64,000 bases of DNA from NCBI GenBank assembly GCA_948474755.1, contig CAOLHI010004281.1:61945-125944 (forward strand), in the 5' to 3' direction. This document shows positions 48,607-61,454 of the stretch, piece by piece; positions within the stretch are counted from its first letter, which is position 1, and each line of letters starts with the position of its first letter. The DNA comes from Ctenosaura bakeri (taxonomy: Eukaryota > Chordata > Lepidosauria > Squamata > Iguanidae). The translations under genes and the position numbers were made by a program. The notes beneath the pieces were generated by a model. It saw nothing but the letters and a program-made list of their open reading frames with translations. It made no database searches and was not told the DNA's origin.

Positions 48607-48780
48607 AGTAATGGTTTGAGCATTGGACTGCAAACCTGGAGACCAAACTTCAGTCCCCAGCTCAACCACTGGGTGATCTTAGGCATGTCATACACTCTCA
48701 GCCCCCAGAAAAAAACCATGATAGGGTTGCCTTAGGGTAGCCACAAGTCAGAAACAACTTGAAGGCAAACAACAGCAATA
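48607..48780 (+). mobile_element. Sauria-type SINE, head truncated
   Basis: The copy starts within the tRNA head (AGTAATGGTTTGAGCATTGG), continues through CCCAGCTCAACCACTGGGTG, and has the intact Bov-B-like tail GTAGCCACAAGTCAGAAACA, ending ACAACAGCAA. Confidence 0.88.
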
Positions 48781-49199
48781 CCTGTCTGAATGAAAGATGT
48801 TTGTTTGTAAAACAGATATCAGCTTTGATAAGTGTTGACTTTTCTCTTCTTAATAGTGCAATTACAAATAAAAACATAAAGTGATTCTCCCTTCATCTTT
48901 ATCCTATTTTAATAAACAAGAAAATCATCATTAAAACTAAGTAACACTTACGTACACATATTCTTATGGGCACCATAAAAATATGTTTTCTAAAGAAAAT
49001 AAGTATAAAATAAGTATAAAATATAAAGTATAAAATATATTTATTGTTAAATGGAAATAGGAAACAGTCCACTTAGATTCATGCAGCCTTAAATGACTCT
49101 ATTTTACGTATTTTTTGTTATTGAGATAATTGAAATGCAAGATAACACTAATAATGAAAGAAAATATTAGAGGCTAGATTTAAGGGATTGTATAAATTG

Positions 49200-49426
49200 A
49201 GAGCCAATGTGATACAGTGGTTTGAATGATGGACTATGACATTGGAGATCAGGGTTCTAATCTCTGCTTGGCCATGGAAACCCACTGGGTGACCTGGCAC
49301 AAGTTACATTCTCTCGGTTTCAGAGGAAGGCCATGGCAAACCACCTCTAGTAAATTTTGCTAAGAGAACTTCATGACAGTGTTGCTATATGTCAGAAATT
49401 ACTTGAAGGCACACAACCACAACAAG
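49200..49426 (+). mobile_element. Sauria-type SINE, near full length
   Basis: The head AGAGCCAATGTGATACAGTG is followed by GGAGATCAGGGTTCTAATCT, the centre CCATGGAAACCCACTGGGTG, and GGAAGGCCATGGCAAACCAC. The tail is TATGTCAGAAATTACTTGAA, ending in an ACA-rich run. Confidence 0.92.
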
Positions 49427-50154
49427 AATTTGCATGAATGTTTGCTGTTCTCCACAATATCCAATGGTATGTTGGAAGCTTATGGGAAGTTGATTTTATC
49501 AGGAAATGCAGGAGGTGAGGAATGCCCTCTCTCCTGTAGCCACACACACACCCTAAAAAGCTTACTCTGAAGAACTAGGAAATCCTTCAGAATAGGTCTA
49601 TAACATCAAGCTACGGCCAGTGCAGAGAGGGAAAGAAAGTTCTGATCAATTTAGTCCTATGTCTTTATCATTCAGATCTGAAATGTCTTGAACGTAGAGG
49701 CAGAAGATATTTTAACATCCATTTATGACAGGCATGACCTTAGTCCTTTTATAGTAAATGGAAGATTACACTCTTGGAAGACTGTGAAATGATTTCATAC
49801 TTACTGATTTTGCTTTAAGGAGCATTTGATATTTGCACATACCATTTGGCATTTTTCAGTGCTCTCTGATAATATATCACGAAGTTGTCTTGTATTAAAT
49901 TAGAAAATTGTTCCATTTAGTTCATTACTGTTAACCTGCAGGAAGTCTATAGGGTCTCAGAAATATACCTTTTGCAACCTTACCACCAGATATACTTTCA
50001 ACTAGAGATACTAGGATCTGAATCTGGGATCTTCTGTATGTAAATATGTGCTCAACCTCTGAGTTCTTACTTCTCTAATACTACCCAGCAGTATTAAGAT
50101 GAAACATCTTTTCTACAGATCTTATAAAGTAAAAAAAAAGAAACACAGGCTTAC

Positions 50155-50268
50155 CAAATTCCAGCCAGGATAGAGATAGTCAGTTCCAACAAATTCAAAA
50201 TAGTGAGCAAAGCCTTCTTTTAGCCATACATCTTCCCACCATACTGGAGTCACAAGATCACCAAACCA
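50155..50268 (-). CDS. LVRN: LVRN exon: third zinc ligand
   Basis: This 114-bp minus-strand exon encodes 38 residues in phase 0-0. It starts WFGDLVTPVWWEDVWLKEGF, continues AHYFEFVGTDYLYPGW and ends NL. The acceptor is TTTTTTAG above 50268 and the donor is GTAAGC below 50155. With the previous exon it completes the M1 signature HEXXH-(18 residues)-E: counting from the second His of HELCH, the nineteenth residue is the Glu of LKEGFA, the third zinc ligand. The text is uninterrupted. LVRN is the best family match; WFGDLVTP and WLKEGFA are shared by all M1 enzymes, whereas HYFEFVGTDYLYPGW points to LVRN. Confidence 0.96.
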
Positions 50269-53200
50269 CTAAAAAAGAAGTTTCATTAAACTGTGTTTTT
50301 TAAGAGTCATATATGTACACTGTATCCATGTGGAACACAGATAAAAATTATCATGGATTCAAAGTATAATTCCAACCTATCCCTTCTCTCTATCACATGC
50401 CATTCCTGCACTATTCTGCTGAACTGCTTTGTGTTTTCTATGTGTTCTCAGCCATGTTCTTAAAGTTGTCTCATAACAGCTGCCAAGAAAGAAATAAGAA
50501 ACTATGAAGTTAACAAAAAGAAATCCACTCTACAGCAGGAAGGAGGACACAGACAGCAAGGATGACAAAAAAATGAAAGATGACCTGGACAAAAAGAAAA
50601 GATCAAACAAAGTTACTGGAACTAAGTTTGGAAAGAGCAGAAATGGGAAAGAAAAAGAAAAAAATCAATTGCCAGAAAGTCACTATGCTTAAAAAGTAAA
50701 GTGATTACAGGAGGTACACATTTCCTAGTCAGTTTAGCAGCCTTAGTTAAATCCTCTCCTCTGTTCCAATTCAATTCTGAAAGATGGTGACTTGTTCTTA
50801 TTTTGTTTTTTTTAAAAAATCAATAATCCAAACCAACTGGGGTGGGTTATTATATTATAACAATATAAGTTATCTATGTTGTTAAGTACTTCTCTGCCAA
50901 AAAAGAACCTTCTCTCTAATACTGAAAATTTGATTATGTCGGATTGTTTGTTTTAAGAAAATTGTTTGTAGAAAAACATGGCTCTTATCCTCACTAGCAT
51001 CTGGCAAAGTAACTGTTGAAGACAGAAGCTGAAGTATTCAAGAAACAAGAGAGTTTTGTTCTTGCATTCATAACTTTACTTTTCAGAATACTGGCAATGA
51101 ATGGCAAATTGCTACTTGAACATTTAGATGCTGTTCTTGAACACTTTGCTACCAGTCCTTAATTGACCTATTCACTGATAAGTTGTCTTATCCTATTTTT
51201 AAAGATCCAGATATATATTTGGCATTCGCAATGGCACTGAACTCCACAGGTTAACTGTATGCCACTGTCATTGGTGATGATCTAAACTGCCTAAACTGGC
51301 AAATCTGTTTCCAACAGAGTGAGTCTATAAAATACTGATGAGTGCTTCTATTTCACATAGTTAACTTCAGTGAGCTTTCAGTTCAAAATGTCTCTGATAT
51401 TCTTTATCTGATACTCAATTTTGCCTGTTTCTTACAGAGAGAAACAAACACAATGCATATCAAAGGAACAGAAGATCAACTTCAAACAGACTTAGTTATA
51501 CTTGATTTCAGTGTGGCTTCTCTACATATAACTGAGATCCAACATTTTCATATAATTAGTCAAATATGAACTTCCCTGTCAAACAGCTTTAGAGTGTAAA
51601 TGTTTGATGCTATGAATGCAATATTGCTTTCTCACCTGAAGGGGTTCTGAACGTATTCTACTATGTTGATCTTAAACAGCCACACAAACAAGTCCAACTA
51701 TATTTTCAGTAACATGAAAGTGATATGGTCTTATTCCTGACACAGTACAGGAACCGTATCTCTATGTGTTTGTATAAAATTGATGTTACCAACCTTCTTA
51801 GTCTAAGCATTCTTCATTCTCAAAATAGCCATAAGAACAATAGTGCTTTGTCATAGTTGTCTAAGTATCTAATTACAAACTTGCTAAAATAGCAAACAGG
51901 TATTTAAGGTACAGTATGATAATGGTTTCATTACCAATTACTGAAGCATTTACTCCAGCACTGCAAGGGAATGTACACCACTGCAACTGTTTTATCATCA
52001 GATTGCTGTTTCTCTTCTATTCTGTGTAGTATAGCAAACCATGATGCCTCTGATACATTAGTTGGAAGATTTTTAATTCTTTCAATCATTTTTAATGTGA
52101 GTCATTACGAATCTATGCATGTCAAGTATGTGTTTGCATATGCACATGTGCATTAGAAGAAGTAGTTCTCCTTCTCCCATATTCCTCTTCTAAGAAGATA
52201 CCTACTGGGACTTATTTCTATCTGACAAAAAGCATGTGATGGCTTCCTTTGTTTCTATGTCCAAAAAATAAATAAATGGTGCCTTCCCATCCCTGAGCTA
52301 TTCCTATGCAAAAATATGCATCTCATCAATGGATAGATTAAAACCAATGCGATTAATGGAATGAAAATTCTAATTACATTTTTTTTCAAATGAGCTACAT
52401 TAGCTACTAAAGTTTTATTTAAATTACAACAAGTTAGAGCACTCTTGAGAAATTCCAGGAGGCTATCAAACTAAGATATATTTATTTCATTATTGTATAT
52501 CCTTCTATATCCAAATTATAGAAGGAGTTAGATACATTTTGGATTAGTGAAGGAAAATTTCTATCTTCAATATTTAACTGTTTTAGAAATGTTTTAAATG
52601 AGTTCTATCATTCCAAGGATATTTCAAAAATCAGAGGTTAGATGTTTTACTTCAGATATATTGTGGGGGTGTTGACACACACACATCTCTAGATAAATAG
52701 GTGGGAATAAATATATAAAAGATAGGTCACTACTCACTGAAATAACAGCCTTTGAATGAATGGTTGATTATTAGACTTTTTTACACTGTACTTTCATTTC
52801 TAGAAGGTATAGGTGGGTTAATGTTGTTTCTTGTACCAAAAGGTCATATTAGTGTCTTTTTATACTTCTAACCAGAAAACTGTGAATATTAATAAATCTA
52901 CAAGTGATGTAAATATTGAAACAAAGCCTAAAATGTAACACAATGGGGATACCTTATCTACATTGTCCCCAAAAATGACAACTAAAAAGGTAGATGATGT
53001 TGCATTTTTTACTGATCAAATTTATGGCAGCACATATGTACACATATTTTTGAGTGATAAATCCTTGGACAGTTAAGAATTGGAAGGTAGCCAAAACCAA
53101 TGGCTAATGAAGAGGTCCATTTTCCCAATATATTGGAAAACAGTATTCAAGCCTACTAAAACAGGCAGGGATCCTTAGAGATCAAAACCAAAGGTTGAAA

Positions 53201-55436
53201 CCCCCGCTCTAGACTGACATTCCATGGACACTAATATGGGTTTGAAACCCAACTTTGAGTAAGTTTGTATACAATCAGTCCACATGTGACTTCAAGTACA
53301 TGGGCTAAATCCAATCTTTCACTGATGGAATTTTCATAAGTTTCATAAATTTTTCCTTCACGTATAACCATCCACACCATCAGAAAACCAGTTCTGCATA
53401 GTTTCCCAGTCTTCCATAGCTAGTTTTGGGGTTACATGGGACAGTAATATAGAGAAGGTAATCCCATTTCTGGTCCTATTGGATTTCACTGTTCCCTCGG
53501 TGGAATTCCACCACTTGATCCTGCCATATTAAAAAAAAAAAAAGGCTACTAATAAAATACTTCATTCCCAAGAAAATGAAAACCTGTACCTAAATATTTT
53601 CTGAAACTACATGATGCATGTCTACATCTAAGGTTAGAACACTGTAATGCCCAATTAGCTTGGATGGACCAGAACACATAAGCTGCTCCAATTCATTGGA
53701 AGTCAGTAGCAAAAACAGAGATCCTAGACTTCCACATTTTATAGGTAATCAGAAGTGAGGAAAGCTCTGTTCTTCATAAAGCAAAAAGATTTCTTCTTGG
53801 TTGTCTAAACCACTTAGGACAGTATATGCAGCATTTTGATATTTTGTAATAATTAAAATGCAGCATCAAATGCACCTAACAGCTACAATGAAAAGCACTT
53901 GTGGTAGATTAAATGCTTCTCCAACAATTCAATGCAATAAAAGAGAAAGTCATTATCACTTCATGGCAGCATAGATCTTCCTTTTCTTTCTGGATGACTT
54001 GAGAAAGTAATGTTGATACATTACAAGGTCATCAGGGGATGGAGTATATCTCTATCTGCTTTATGTTTAGGCTCTGTATACAAGAACTCAAAACCCACTG
54101 GTCAGCTGTTTCATCTTTCTCTTCACAACAGTTTTGCAGAAAGAAAAGACAGAAAAACCAGTGGAGGAAGGAACCACAAGAGTGTTACAATTAAATTGTG
54201 ATGGCCAAAATCCAACTGACAGTTGCAACCACAGGAGACCTGTTGAATCAATGGGATTTGTGTTAATGTTGATGTAACATTTAGCAACGGACTGAATGGG
54301 TCTAATCTACCTGGAACTAGACACTGGATTTTGGCAAATGCTTGTACTGAAAACAAAAAATGTTGTGTCACCTTAAACACTAATCTTTTTATTTACAGCA
54401 AGAGCTTCCATGGATGATAGCCAAGCTTTGTGTTGACTGCAAGACACCTTACTAAAAATGTACAACGGAAACCAAATTGAGGATGTTAGGTATGCTTAGC
54501 CCAAAGAAGGAAACTTTGACAAGTGACATGACAGTCAGCATTCAATACCTGAAAGACTCTCATCTGGAAGATTAAATGAGCTTGTTTTATGCTGCTCTAA
54601 GGCACAAGACCTAAACCAATGGATTCAAATTACAAGGAAGATCCCAAGTGAACATTAAGAACTTATTGATGGCAAGAGCTGTTCAACAGTGGAGCAGATT
54701 AGCTTGAAAAGTTCACTGGAAGTTTTTAAACAGAGGTTGAAAGGCTGCATGTCAAGTATGCTTCCACTGTGGATTCCTGAACTCGAATCCCTAAGGATCC
54801 CTTCCAATTACTGTTCTATGTTTACCTCAAAGTAAGAAGACAGAGAAAAAAGCATGAAAAATAAATATAAAGGTTTTTACTACAATATTCCCTGTATATT
54901 TAAGACTTTCAATACACACAGAGGCAAGGCATTCATCATTTATGAACAGAGGACCATGGCAGAAACATAAAGGAGAAAAAATGCTTCCAAAGTTTATGCA
55001 TGGAGGGAAGAGGGACTACCAAATTGATTTCAGCCAATGCAAATTTTGACAAGAACATGAAACTCAGCTTGAGCCTGTGACAGTGCTGTAACAAATCACT
55101 GCAAGAGGCTATCACTACACTCAGCTATATAAAGGCAAAAGTCCATTCTAATCTATCCAAAGAGAGAGAAAGTTTATTATATTGATTTGATACCTGCTCC
55201 ATGAAGATGAAACAACGGAAGCAATGATAATGCTTCCAATGAACATTCTAAAGTTTAGTACACTCAAACAATTTCTTGCATCACAGTAGTTTCTCCAATT
55301 AACATGCCCAGTGTATGAGCCTCTATGCAACAGAAATGAACTACTCTGTAATTATTTTCCTAACAGAACATTCAACATGGAAAATGTTTAGCTCTTTTTA
55401 CATTGCATGCTCACAAATGACAAAACTGTCTCCTAC
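50269..55436 (-). other. LVRN: LVRN intron, 5.2 kb
   Basis: The intron runs from a GTAGGA donor after HELCHQ to a TTTTTTAG acceptor before WFGD, so the zinc-binding motif is split by an intron. It holds a CR1 3' end (54480-54822). Otherwise it is AT-rich DNA with no second gene; the lysine-rich 62-codon frame at 50504-50692 looks like A-rich low complexity. Confidence 0.92.
54480..54822 (+). mobile_element. CR1-type LINE 3' end
   Basis: The order TGACATGACAGTCAGCATTC, AATACCTGAAAGACTCTC, CAACAGTGGAGCAGATTAGC, GGAAGTTTTTAAACAGAGGT and finally GGATCCCTTCCAATTACTGT with TCTATG is that of the CR1 reverse-transcriptase tail and 3' terminus. It is 5'-truncated, as usual for CR1. Confidence 0.85.
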
Positions 55437-55591
55437 CTGATGGCATAGCTCATGTACAATGACCATGGTGACATCAAGTAAGTATGATATGGAAGAAATG
55501 CTTGGATCCAGTAGTATCCTCTGCTCCACAAAAACACTTAGTCCCCAGTTCTCCATAGCAGCATACGGGTGCTTGGGCACAGCTAATAGAT
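55437..55591 (-). CDS. LVRN: LVRN exon: AAMEN motif and HELCH zinc site
   Basis: This 155-bp minus-strand exon starts two bases into a codon (acceptor TGTTTCTAG above 55591) and ends in phase 0 before a GTAGGA donor. It encodes LLAVPKHPYAAMENWGLSVF, then VEQRILLDPSISSISYLLD and VTMVIVHELCHQ. AAMEN stands where most M1 aminopeptidases have GAMEN, which binds the substrate N-terminus. HELCH supplies two zinc ligands and the catalytic Glu. The protein is a type II membrane or secreted exopeptidase expressed in placenta and other epithelia in mammals; its role in reptiles is not established. The frame is intact. VEQRILLDPS and SYLLDVTMVIVHE are LVRN-specific in my memory. Confidence 0.97.
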
Positions 55592-56817
55592 CTAGAAACA
55601 GAATGAAACGTACTTTTAATATGCTAGTGGGGTATATTCTGCTCTAAAAGCACCATTAAATAAAAGACATACACTGCCATTAGGGTTATTTTTTTTCCGG
55701 ATATAACAGTGCAAAAATTAAGACATTTATTTATGTTTCTTACAAATTACAAATTATTTTTGTTAGTAGACACACTTCTCTTCTAGCTTCATTGCTTTCC
55801 ATATGTCATGCCTTAAGAGTCAAAGAATGCTGTAACACTGTTTCAAGTTTGATTATATATCACTCACTGGAGAAGCACGAAAAGGTAATGCACTAGATTC
55901 CAATGCTAGCCAGGCTCAAATATTTGTAAATATACCAAAACCTAGCAAAGCACATAGTGGTTTACACATTTGTGCATACTGAGAATTGTGTTTTAACATG
56001 AGACAGCTCACTACTGGAAGAAAGGGAACGTGCTACCCAAACCACCTTCATGATCCTAGTACACATGAGACTCAACTCTTCAAATACAAATGGCACTGAG
56101 CTCAAAACCACTATGGATTTATTTGTTGTTCTCTTTACACAACTTCCAGTAAATGTTCAATAGCCTTTCACAGCTTTTATTCACAGAATTTGCAAATTGT
56201 TGTACAAATGCATTTAGTTGCTGTCACAGCTCTGCGTACCTTTTGTGCATGAGTTTTCTGCTGTGTATATTAAAAGACTATGCAATCTGTTTAGGTGTCA
56301 TTGTTTTGTCCTCAATATAGGAAGCCTTTGCAGTTTGATGTGCCATTATCTGAACACTTGCTCTTTTGACACTTCTAAAATAAGGACAAATTCTATTAAT
56401 TCAACAGGTGGTTCACTCTTGCGCCTGTTCTTCTTGCCTATGCAGGCTTGCTTAGGATAGCCTGCATGTGTGCATGGTCCCAAGTTTTACCTATGGAAAG
56501 AGCAGATCCCCTGGTCAAATTATTAAACTTGTCTGTACTGCAGGCATTGAGGCATTGAAACAACAGGCTTCTGTCAGTTCTTCATTGCTATGGAGGATAC
56601 CTTGGGACTGCACATGCACTGCTTGCAAAGCAAACTACAGAGGTAGATTTTACAAGCAGCACATATGAACAGTCAGTCCCAAGCAACGTCTGTAAGTCCT
56701 TCATGTTCCCTAGAGCGGATGGGTTCCACTTGCTGACTATTTCTGCTTTCTGACAGTGCTCCTGTCCCTAACCTGTCAGATAAGCAGGAGGAAGCCTGTA
56801 TGCAACTCTTCACCATG

Positions 56818-57042
56818 CATACATGGTGTAGTAATTTCAGCATTGGAATAAGACTCTGGGGACAAGGGTTCACATTCCTAGTCAGCCATGGAAACTCAAT
56901 GGGTGACCGTGGACAAATTAAAGTTCCTCAGCCTCAGAAGAAGGCAAAGGCAATCTCCACAAACAAATCTTGCCAAGAAAGGTCCATGACAGGACCACCA
57001 TAATTCAGAAATGACTTGAAGGCATACAACAACAAAAACAAC
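56818..57042 (+). mobile_element. Sauria-type SINE
   Basis: The head ATACATGGTGTAGTAATTTC is followed by GGGGACAAGGGTTCACATTC (B-box region), CAGCCATGGAAACTCAATGG, GAAGAAGGCAAAGGCAATCT and the tail TTCAGAAATGACTTGAAGGC, ending ACAACAACAAAAACAAC. Confidence 0.92.
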
Positions 57043-57092
57043 TCTTTACACAATAATATTAACTGTAATGTACTTAATTTTAATAGAAATAG

Positions 57093-57233
57093 CAATAGCA
57101 GTTACATTTCTACACCACTTATCAGTGCAAAGCATTCCCTAAGCTGTTTACAATGTCTTTTAGCTAATTGCCCCCAACAAGCTAGGTACTCATTTTACCG
57201 ACCTACGGAAGGATGGAAGGCTGAGTCAACCTT
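57093..57233 (-). mobile_element. tRNA-SINE with L2-type tail, minus strand, truncated
   Basis: On the minus strand it carries AAGGTTGACTCAGCCTTCCA, CGGTAAAATGAGTACCTAGC and TAAACAGCTTAGGGAATGCT. It is the same body as the copy at 46785-47027 but lacks the tRNA head. Confidence 0.8.
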
Positions 57234-57906
57234 TAAAAATGTATCTTTAGTTTGAACATTAGCACAGACCTTGAAGCATATTGCTTTACTTAAGAGAAAA
57301 TTCCAGACTGCTTGAATTCACATGTTAAAGCATTCTACTGTATGCTATTTCTCATTCACTTAATGGTACAGGGAGCTTTAACATTTTTATTACAACATGC
57401 ACAAGTACATAACCTTCCACTGAGGAATCAAAATTTTGGACCTGGGGAAATTAATATTTAATTGCATTTAATTGTGTTTCATCTTGATGCCTGGCTAGCT
57501 TGCTAGGATTTATCTTGTTTCATCATTTCTGAACACTTTCTTTCAGCTCGTTACTAAGCCTATAAAGAAAGAGCCATCTTTCCTCAATCACTGAAGAAGT
57601 CTGTATTTCATAAAGCCTTGCTAATGTTGATGATGATAAAACTGGAACCAAGACTGGAAAAAAGGATGATGGACATAGACAGCTGGAGAACTTTTTCAGT
57701 AGTATTGCAATGGAATTGTGTAGCAATGGTGAATCAAGAAATACTGAACACCATGTAACAGACTCTCAATTGCATTTTTGTCTTAAAAGAGATATTTTGT
57801 GTAAATACACAGAGACAAAAATATAGAAATGATTACTGAGTTTGCTCTTTTCCATTGTTTCTTCTAGTCACAGGTATTCATTGCTTTCTGATTTCTTTGC
57901 AAGTCA

Positions 57907-57931
57907 TGTGTGTGTGTGTGTGTGTGTGTGT
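57907..57931 (+). repeat. (TG)n microsatellite
   Basis: Twelve uninterrupted TG units. Confidence 0.95.
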
Positions 57932-59135
57932 ATACACATGTTTGGATTTCTCTCCCAATTGTATGGATAACTAAGAATCTAAAGACAGCTCAGTGTTATC
58001 TTATTCATAAATTAACAGACTTAGATCTACAACATATGAGAATTACAAGCAACAAGTTATTCTTCAGTATCTTTAAGTGGTATTTCAGATTATCGTGCAG
58101 TAAAAGTTTTATATATCCAAAGACGGACTATGTACAAATCCAAGAGCATCTTTATGCTTATTTAACCTTTTACCCTCTCCTCCCCTAACCAGCTCGACTG
58201 ATAGCATTTCACTTAGTGAATGAATTTGTCCTTGTGGAACTAAAGAGACTGTATCTCTTAGTCATATTGCTCTATACTACAATTTATATAAGGTGCTGGG
58301 TGAAGGGGGGCAAGTTCTTCCTTTGTTAAGAAGAACTCTGACTGGAAGATCCATTGAACTGGTATCTTACTGTTTCTTTTATTGCTCCACTGAAGGTAAT
58401 AATAAGATAACTAAACTCCTTCTAAACTCCTGTCTTTGCTACTTCTTAGGAAGCAGCTAGTGAAGTAAAAATGTCACATTTATTCCTCTTGGTATTTTTA
58501 AAATCATTTTTTGGTTTTGGACCATAATAAATTAGTTCGTTATAGAGATGACATGGATAACTAGTTAAGAGAGACAAATAGTATCCCTTGTGACGTTGTT
58601 TCAAAATTATTATAATATTTGTATGCTATACTTCATCTATAGGGATATCAAGGCATACCTCTTGTTTAATGAAAGTAAAATAATATCATGAAAAAGTAAA
58701 CTGAACAATTCACAAAAATAAAGAAAAAATCATTTTTACCAGAGGGATTGTATAATATTGTACAGCAGTACCTTTTAAACTAGAGACTTGACTTCTATTT
58801 CAAAAGAATAGTACTTCTTTATCTTTTTTAATGATTAATCTAAATGCGGACTTAATGTAACTTAAAACATTAACTGCTTTGCCACAATCTACCATTTTTT
58901 AAAAGAAATAAGTACTAATTCCCCTATAAACTTTTGGGGATGGGAAGGCAAGTTTTACAGGCTTCAGGAATAAGTATAGTATGTATTAAACTTAATTTTA
59001 AGACTAATATTCAAAATATTAATTCTATTCGTAACACAAACTGCAGAAGCAGCAACAAAGAGTTAAAACAGACCAGGGAGTAGGGGGATGCCAGTAAACA
59101 AAAGTGAAAGGAAAGGCTAAAACAGGTGTGGGAAT

Positions 59136-59245
59136 TGTGCAGCTTCCTAGATGCACTGTAGCTTCTAGTAACCCTAGCCAGCAGAGTCAATGATGAAATT
59201 TGCTGTGAGTTGCAGTCCAACAATATTAGGAAGGTCTCACAGTTC
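59136..59245 (+). repeat. Dispersed 'GAGTTGCAGTCCAACA' repeat
   Basis: CTAACCCTAGCCAGCA-like text and GAGTTGCAGTCCAACAATAT match a widespread short reptilian repeat. It is related in style to the palindromic repeat at 13582-13722. Confidence 0.55.
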
Positions 59246-59739
59246 ACTAATGAGTTTGAAAGCAGGACACTAAAGCACCATATCTAACAAGCTATGCAGA
59301 AAAGTTGTTACCAAATTGCAGCATCTTTTCCATTCTCTCCCCCACCCCCATCAGCAAGATAGATTCTGCTCACTTGCTCTTCAGTCACCATGACTGTTTA
59401 AGAGAATGACATAAAAGTTGAAAAATCTCCACTGGAATTCTTTAAAATGCCTTCAGTCGCAACTTTTAAAGTTAACTAGAAAACATAACAGACTAGTAAG
59501 ATAACTTCACTCCTACTCATTATACTACTTTTGAAATGTAGCTCCATTACACTCTTATTGCCACAGACAAAGAGAAGTTAGTTCATTACAAGTAAGCCCA
59601 CTAGTTCACTTCCTTAATTCCAAGTTCCGGGAGTTATCTATAAACAGGGACAGGCCTACACCATTCATTATTTGTTTTACTTGTTCCATGATTTGTATAC
59701 TGTCTTTCAGGGCCAACTCCAGCATCATACTAAAACGTG

Positions 59740-59885
59740 ATTTTCAAAAAAGAATGCTTCTATTTTGTGTCTACGTTAGGACTGAATTTGATTTTCTTTT
59801 ATTGTACTTCTGTTATTGTAGTTAACTGACTTGAGTACCATTTGATCGGAAAGCAGCATATACCTTTAATAAACAAGCAAACAAA
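59740..59885 (+). repeat. Decayed L2-type 3' end
   Basis: A T-rich run, then AACTGACTTGAGTACCATTT, GCAGCATATACCTTTAATAA and AAACAAGCAAACAAAC. It is heavily diverged. Confidence 0.4.
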
Positions 59886-59955
59886 CAACCTGTAGGAATT
59901 CACTGTCAAATTCACAAGCAGTACTAAAACACGGATAGGACAGCTGTTAAAAACA

Positions 59956-60112
59956 AGCCAGCATGGTCTAGGGGTTTGGATTATGAACCTGGAGACCAGG
60001 ATTTGTTTCCCCGCTCAGCCATGGAAACCTACTGGGTGACCTTGAGCATATCAGACATTCTCAGCCCCAGAAAATCTCATGATAGGTAAACAACTCAAAG
60101 GCACACAACTAA
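59956..60112 (+). mobile_element. Sauria-type SINE, internally deleted
   Basis: The copy has an AAGCCAGCATGGTCTAGGGG head, CAGCCATGGAAACCTACTGG centre, and a shortened tail ACAACTCAAAGGCACACAAC. Confidence 0.88.
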
Positions 60113-60635
60113 AATGATAAAAAAAATAATCCAAAGCAATCAGAAAACTGTGAACTTGAAATAAGGCCACCTAATCCTATCTAAAAAACTAACAAAGTAG
60201 GAACTGTGTGCACTTCCTTTAAGAGGAAGTTCCACTAGCACAGATTCACCACCCTAAAAGTCCTGCCTCTACTGCTCACAAATGTAGCATATTTTGATGA
60301 TAGGCCTACAAGTATAGTTTTCAAGTCTGAACATAAGGCCCAGACAGGGTCACATGAATGAGACAGTTAACTTGAAGTAATATAATCCCAAAATGTTTAT
60401 GGCTTTAAAGGTAACCACCTTTAATTACTTTAGTTTGAGTACGCAAATAAAGAGTTAGCAAGTGTTGTAAGCTGATACACCTATACTGTTGATACAATAC
60501 AGGTATTCATGTGCTCTAAATATCTGACCTTCAACTGCTCAGGCTGCTTCCTGATATGCTAGAGTGACTCTCTAGGAGTTTTAAAAGATAACAAATGGTT
60601 GAAGGGTAGCCATAGTAGATTATTCCTGAATCTTG

Positions 60636-61049
60636 GGCCCTTTTTGCACACCATTTCCCATGCGAAATGGCCATGGGAGTGACGCGGGATCATGAGGATG
60701 GCTCCACATGATGTCCTTGCATGTCGCTCCCATAGCGATCATGCAGCAATCGCGCAGTATATCATTTTTGGCTCTTTGGCAAAAATGATGCGTGATTACG
60801 CATCCCTCTCACACTTACCTTGCATGTGGAATGTCAGGAAGTGCGACCATCACGCTTCCTCCCCCAGCGCAGCCTGGGAAAGTACCTGGCTGTGCTCTGG
60901 AAGGAAAGGGCAGAGCTATCGCGTTTTCTTCTGTCCAGCACAGAGCTGGTGTGGAGGGAAGCGCAGGGGACGCAATTCCCTCCTGGAGGAGGCTTTCCGT
61001 GCAATCCCCGCACAATGCTAGTGGCACCAGATAAGGTGCGAAAAGGGCC
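60636..61049. mobile_element. GC-rich MITE (third GGCCCTTT-ended element)
   Basis: The left end GGGCCCTTTTTGCAC and the right end GTGCGAAAAGGGCC are inverted repeats. The 414-bp body is rich in CpG and GCG. Its interior differs from the copies at 2378 and 29848, so it is a sister family sharing the termini. It explains four overlapping open frames (77-109 codons) on both strands. Confidence 0.78.
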
Positions 61050-61454
61050 TTAGTGTGGCTCTGTTGATCTGAGGTTTTGCCTCTCACATCACTGGGTAGA
61101 TATTATCATCTAGCAAACACCTAAAGTAAATCCTTAAGTTACAAATCTGTACTCAGTGTTTTCTATGTTTCTTTTTTTTAATGTGGAAGTATGTCAATAT
61201 ATGTAGAAAAACATTTTCAAAATAAGGTGATGTTTATGGCTCCATTTAGTAGGCACACAGTAATGTTGAGAAAGTGAAATGAGGTCAGCATGGCCTGCTC
61301 TAGGCTTAAGCTAGTGGTTAAATTGGTGGTTGCCATAGATCAGTGAAATCTCTGAAGTTTCCTTGCACAACAGCAACAATCTGCACAACATGATTTTGGA
61401 TGGCCCATCAGGGCCTTGTTCTCCCCCTCTCCCAGTAGGCCCCCATTTAAGTGA

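Larger units (their letters stand above)
27246..50154 (-). other. LVRN: LVRN intron, 22.9 kb, repeat-rich
   Basis: The intron is bounded on the minus strand by a GTAAGC donor after codons for PGWNL and an ATTGCAG acceptor before EKQRF. It carries the densest mobile-element load of the window, including the DIRS-in-L2 nest. The stretches 28291-29847 and 31946-35990 show no gene or repeat I can name. Confidence 0.9.

Noticed and set aside
50504..50692. Lysine-rich 62-codon frame close to an LVRN exon
   Set aside because: A-rich low-complexity sequence, not splice-linked to the gene, and on the opposite strand.
55437..55591. LVRN exons as a processed pseudogene
   Set aside because: Each is flanked by consensus splice sites and separated by long introns, with no stop or frameshift in any of the four exons.
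60692..61087. Four overlapping frames of 77-109 codons
   Set aside because: They fall in the third GGCCCTTT-ended MITE and match no protein family.
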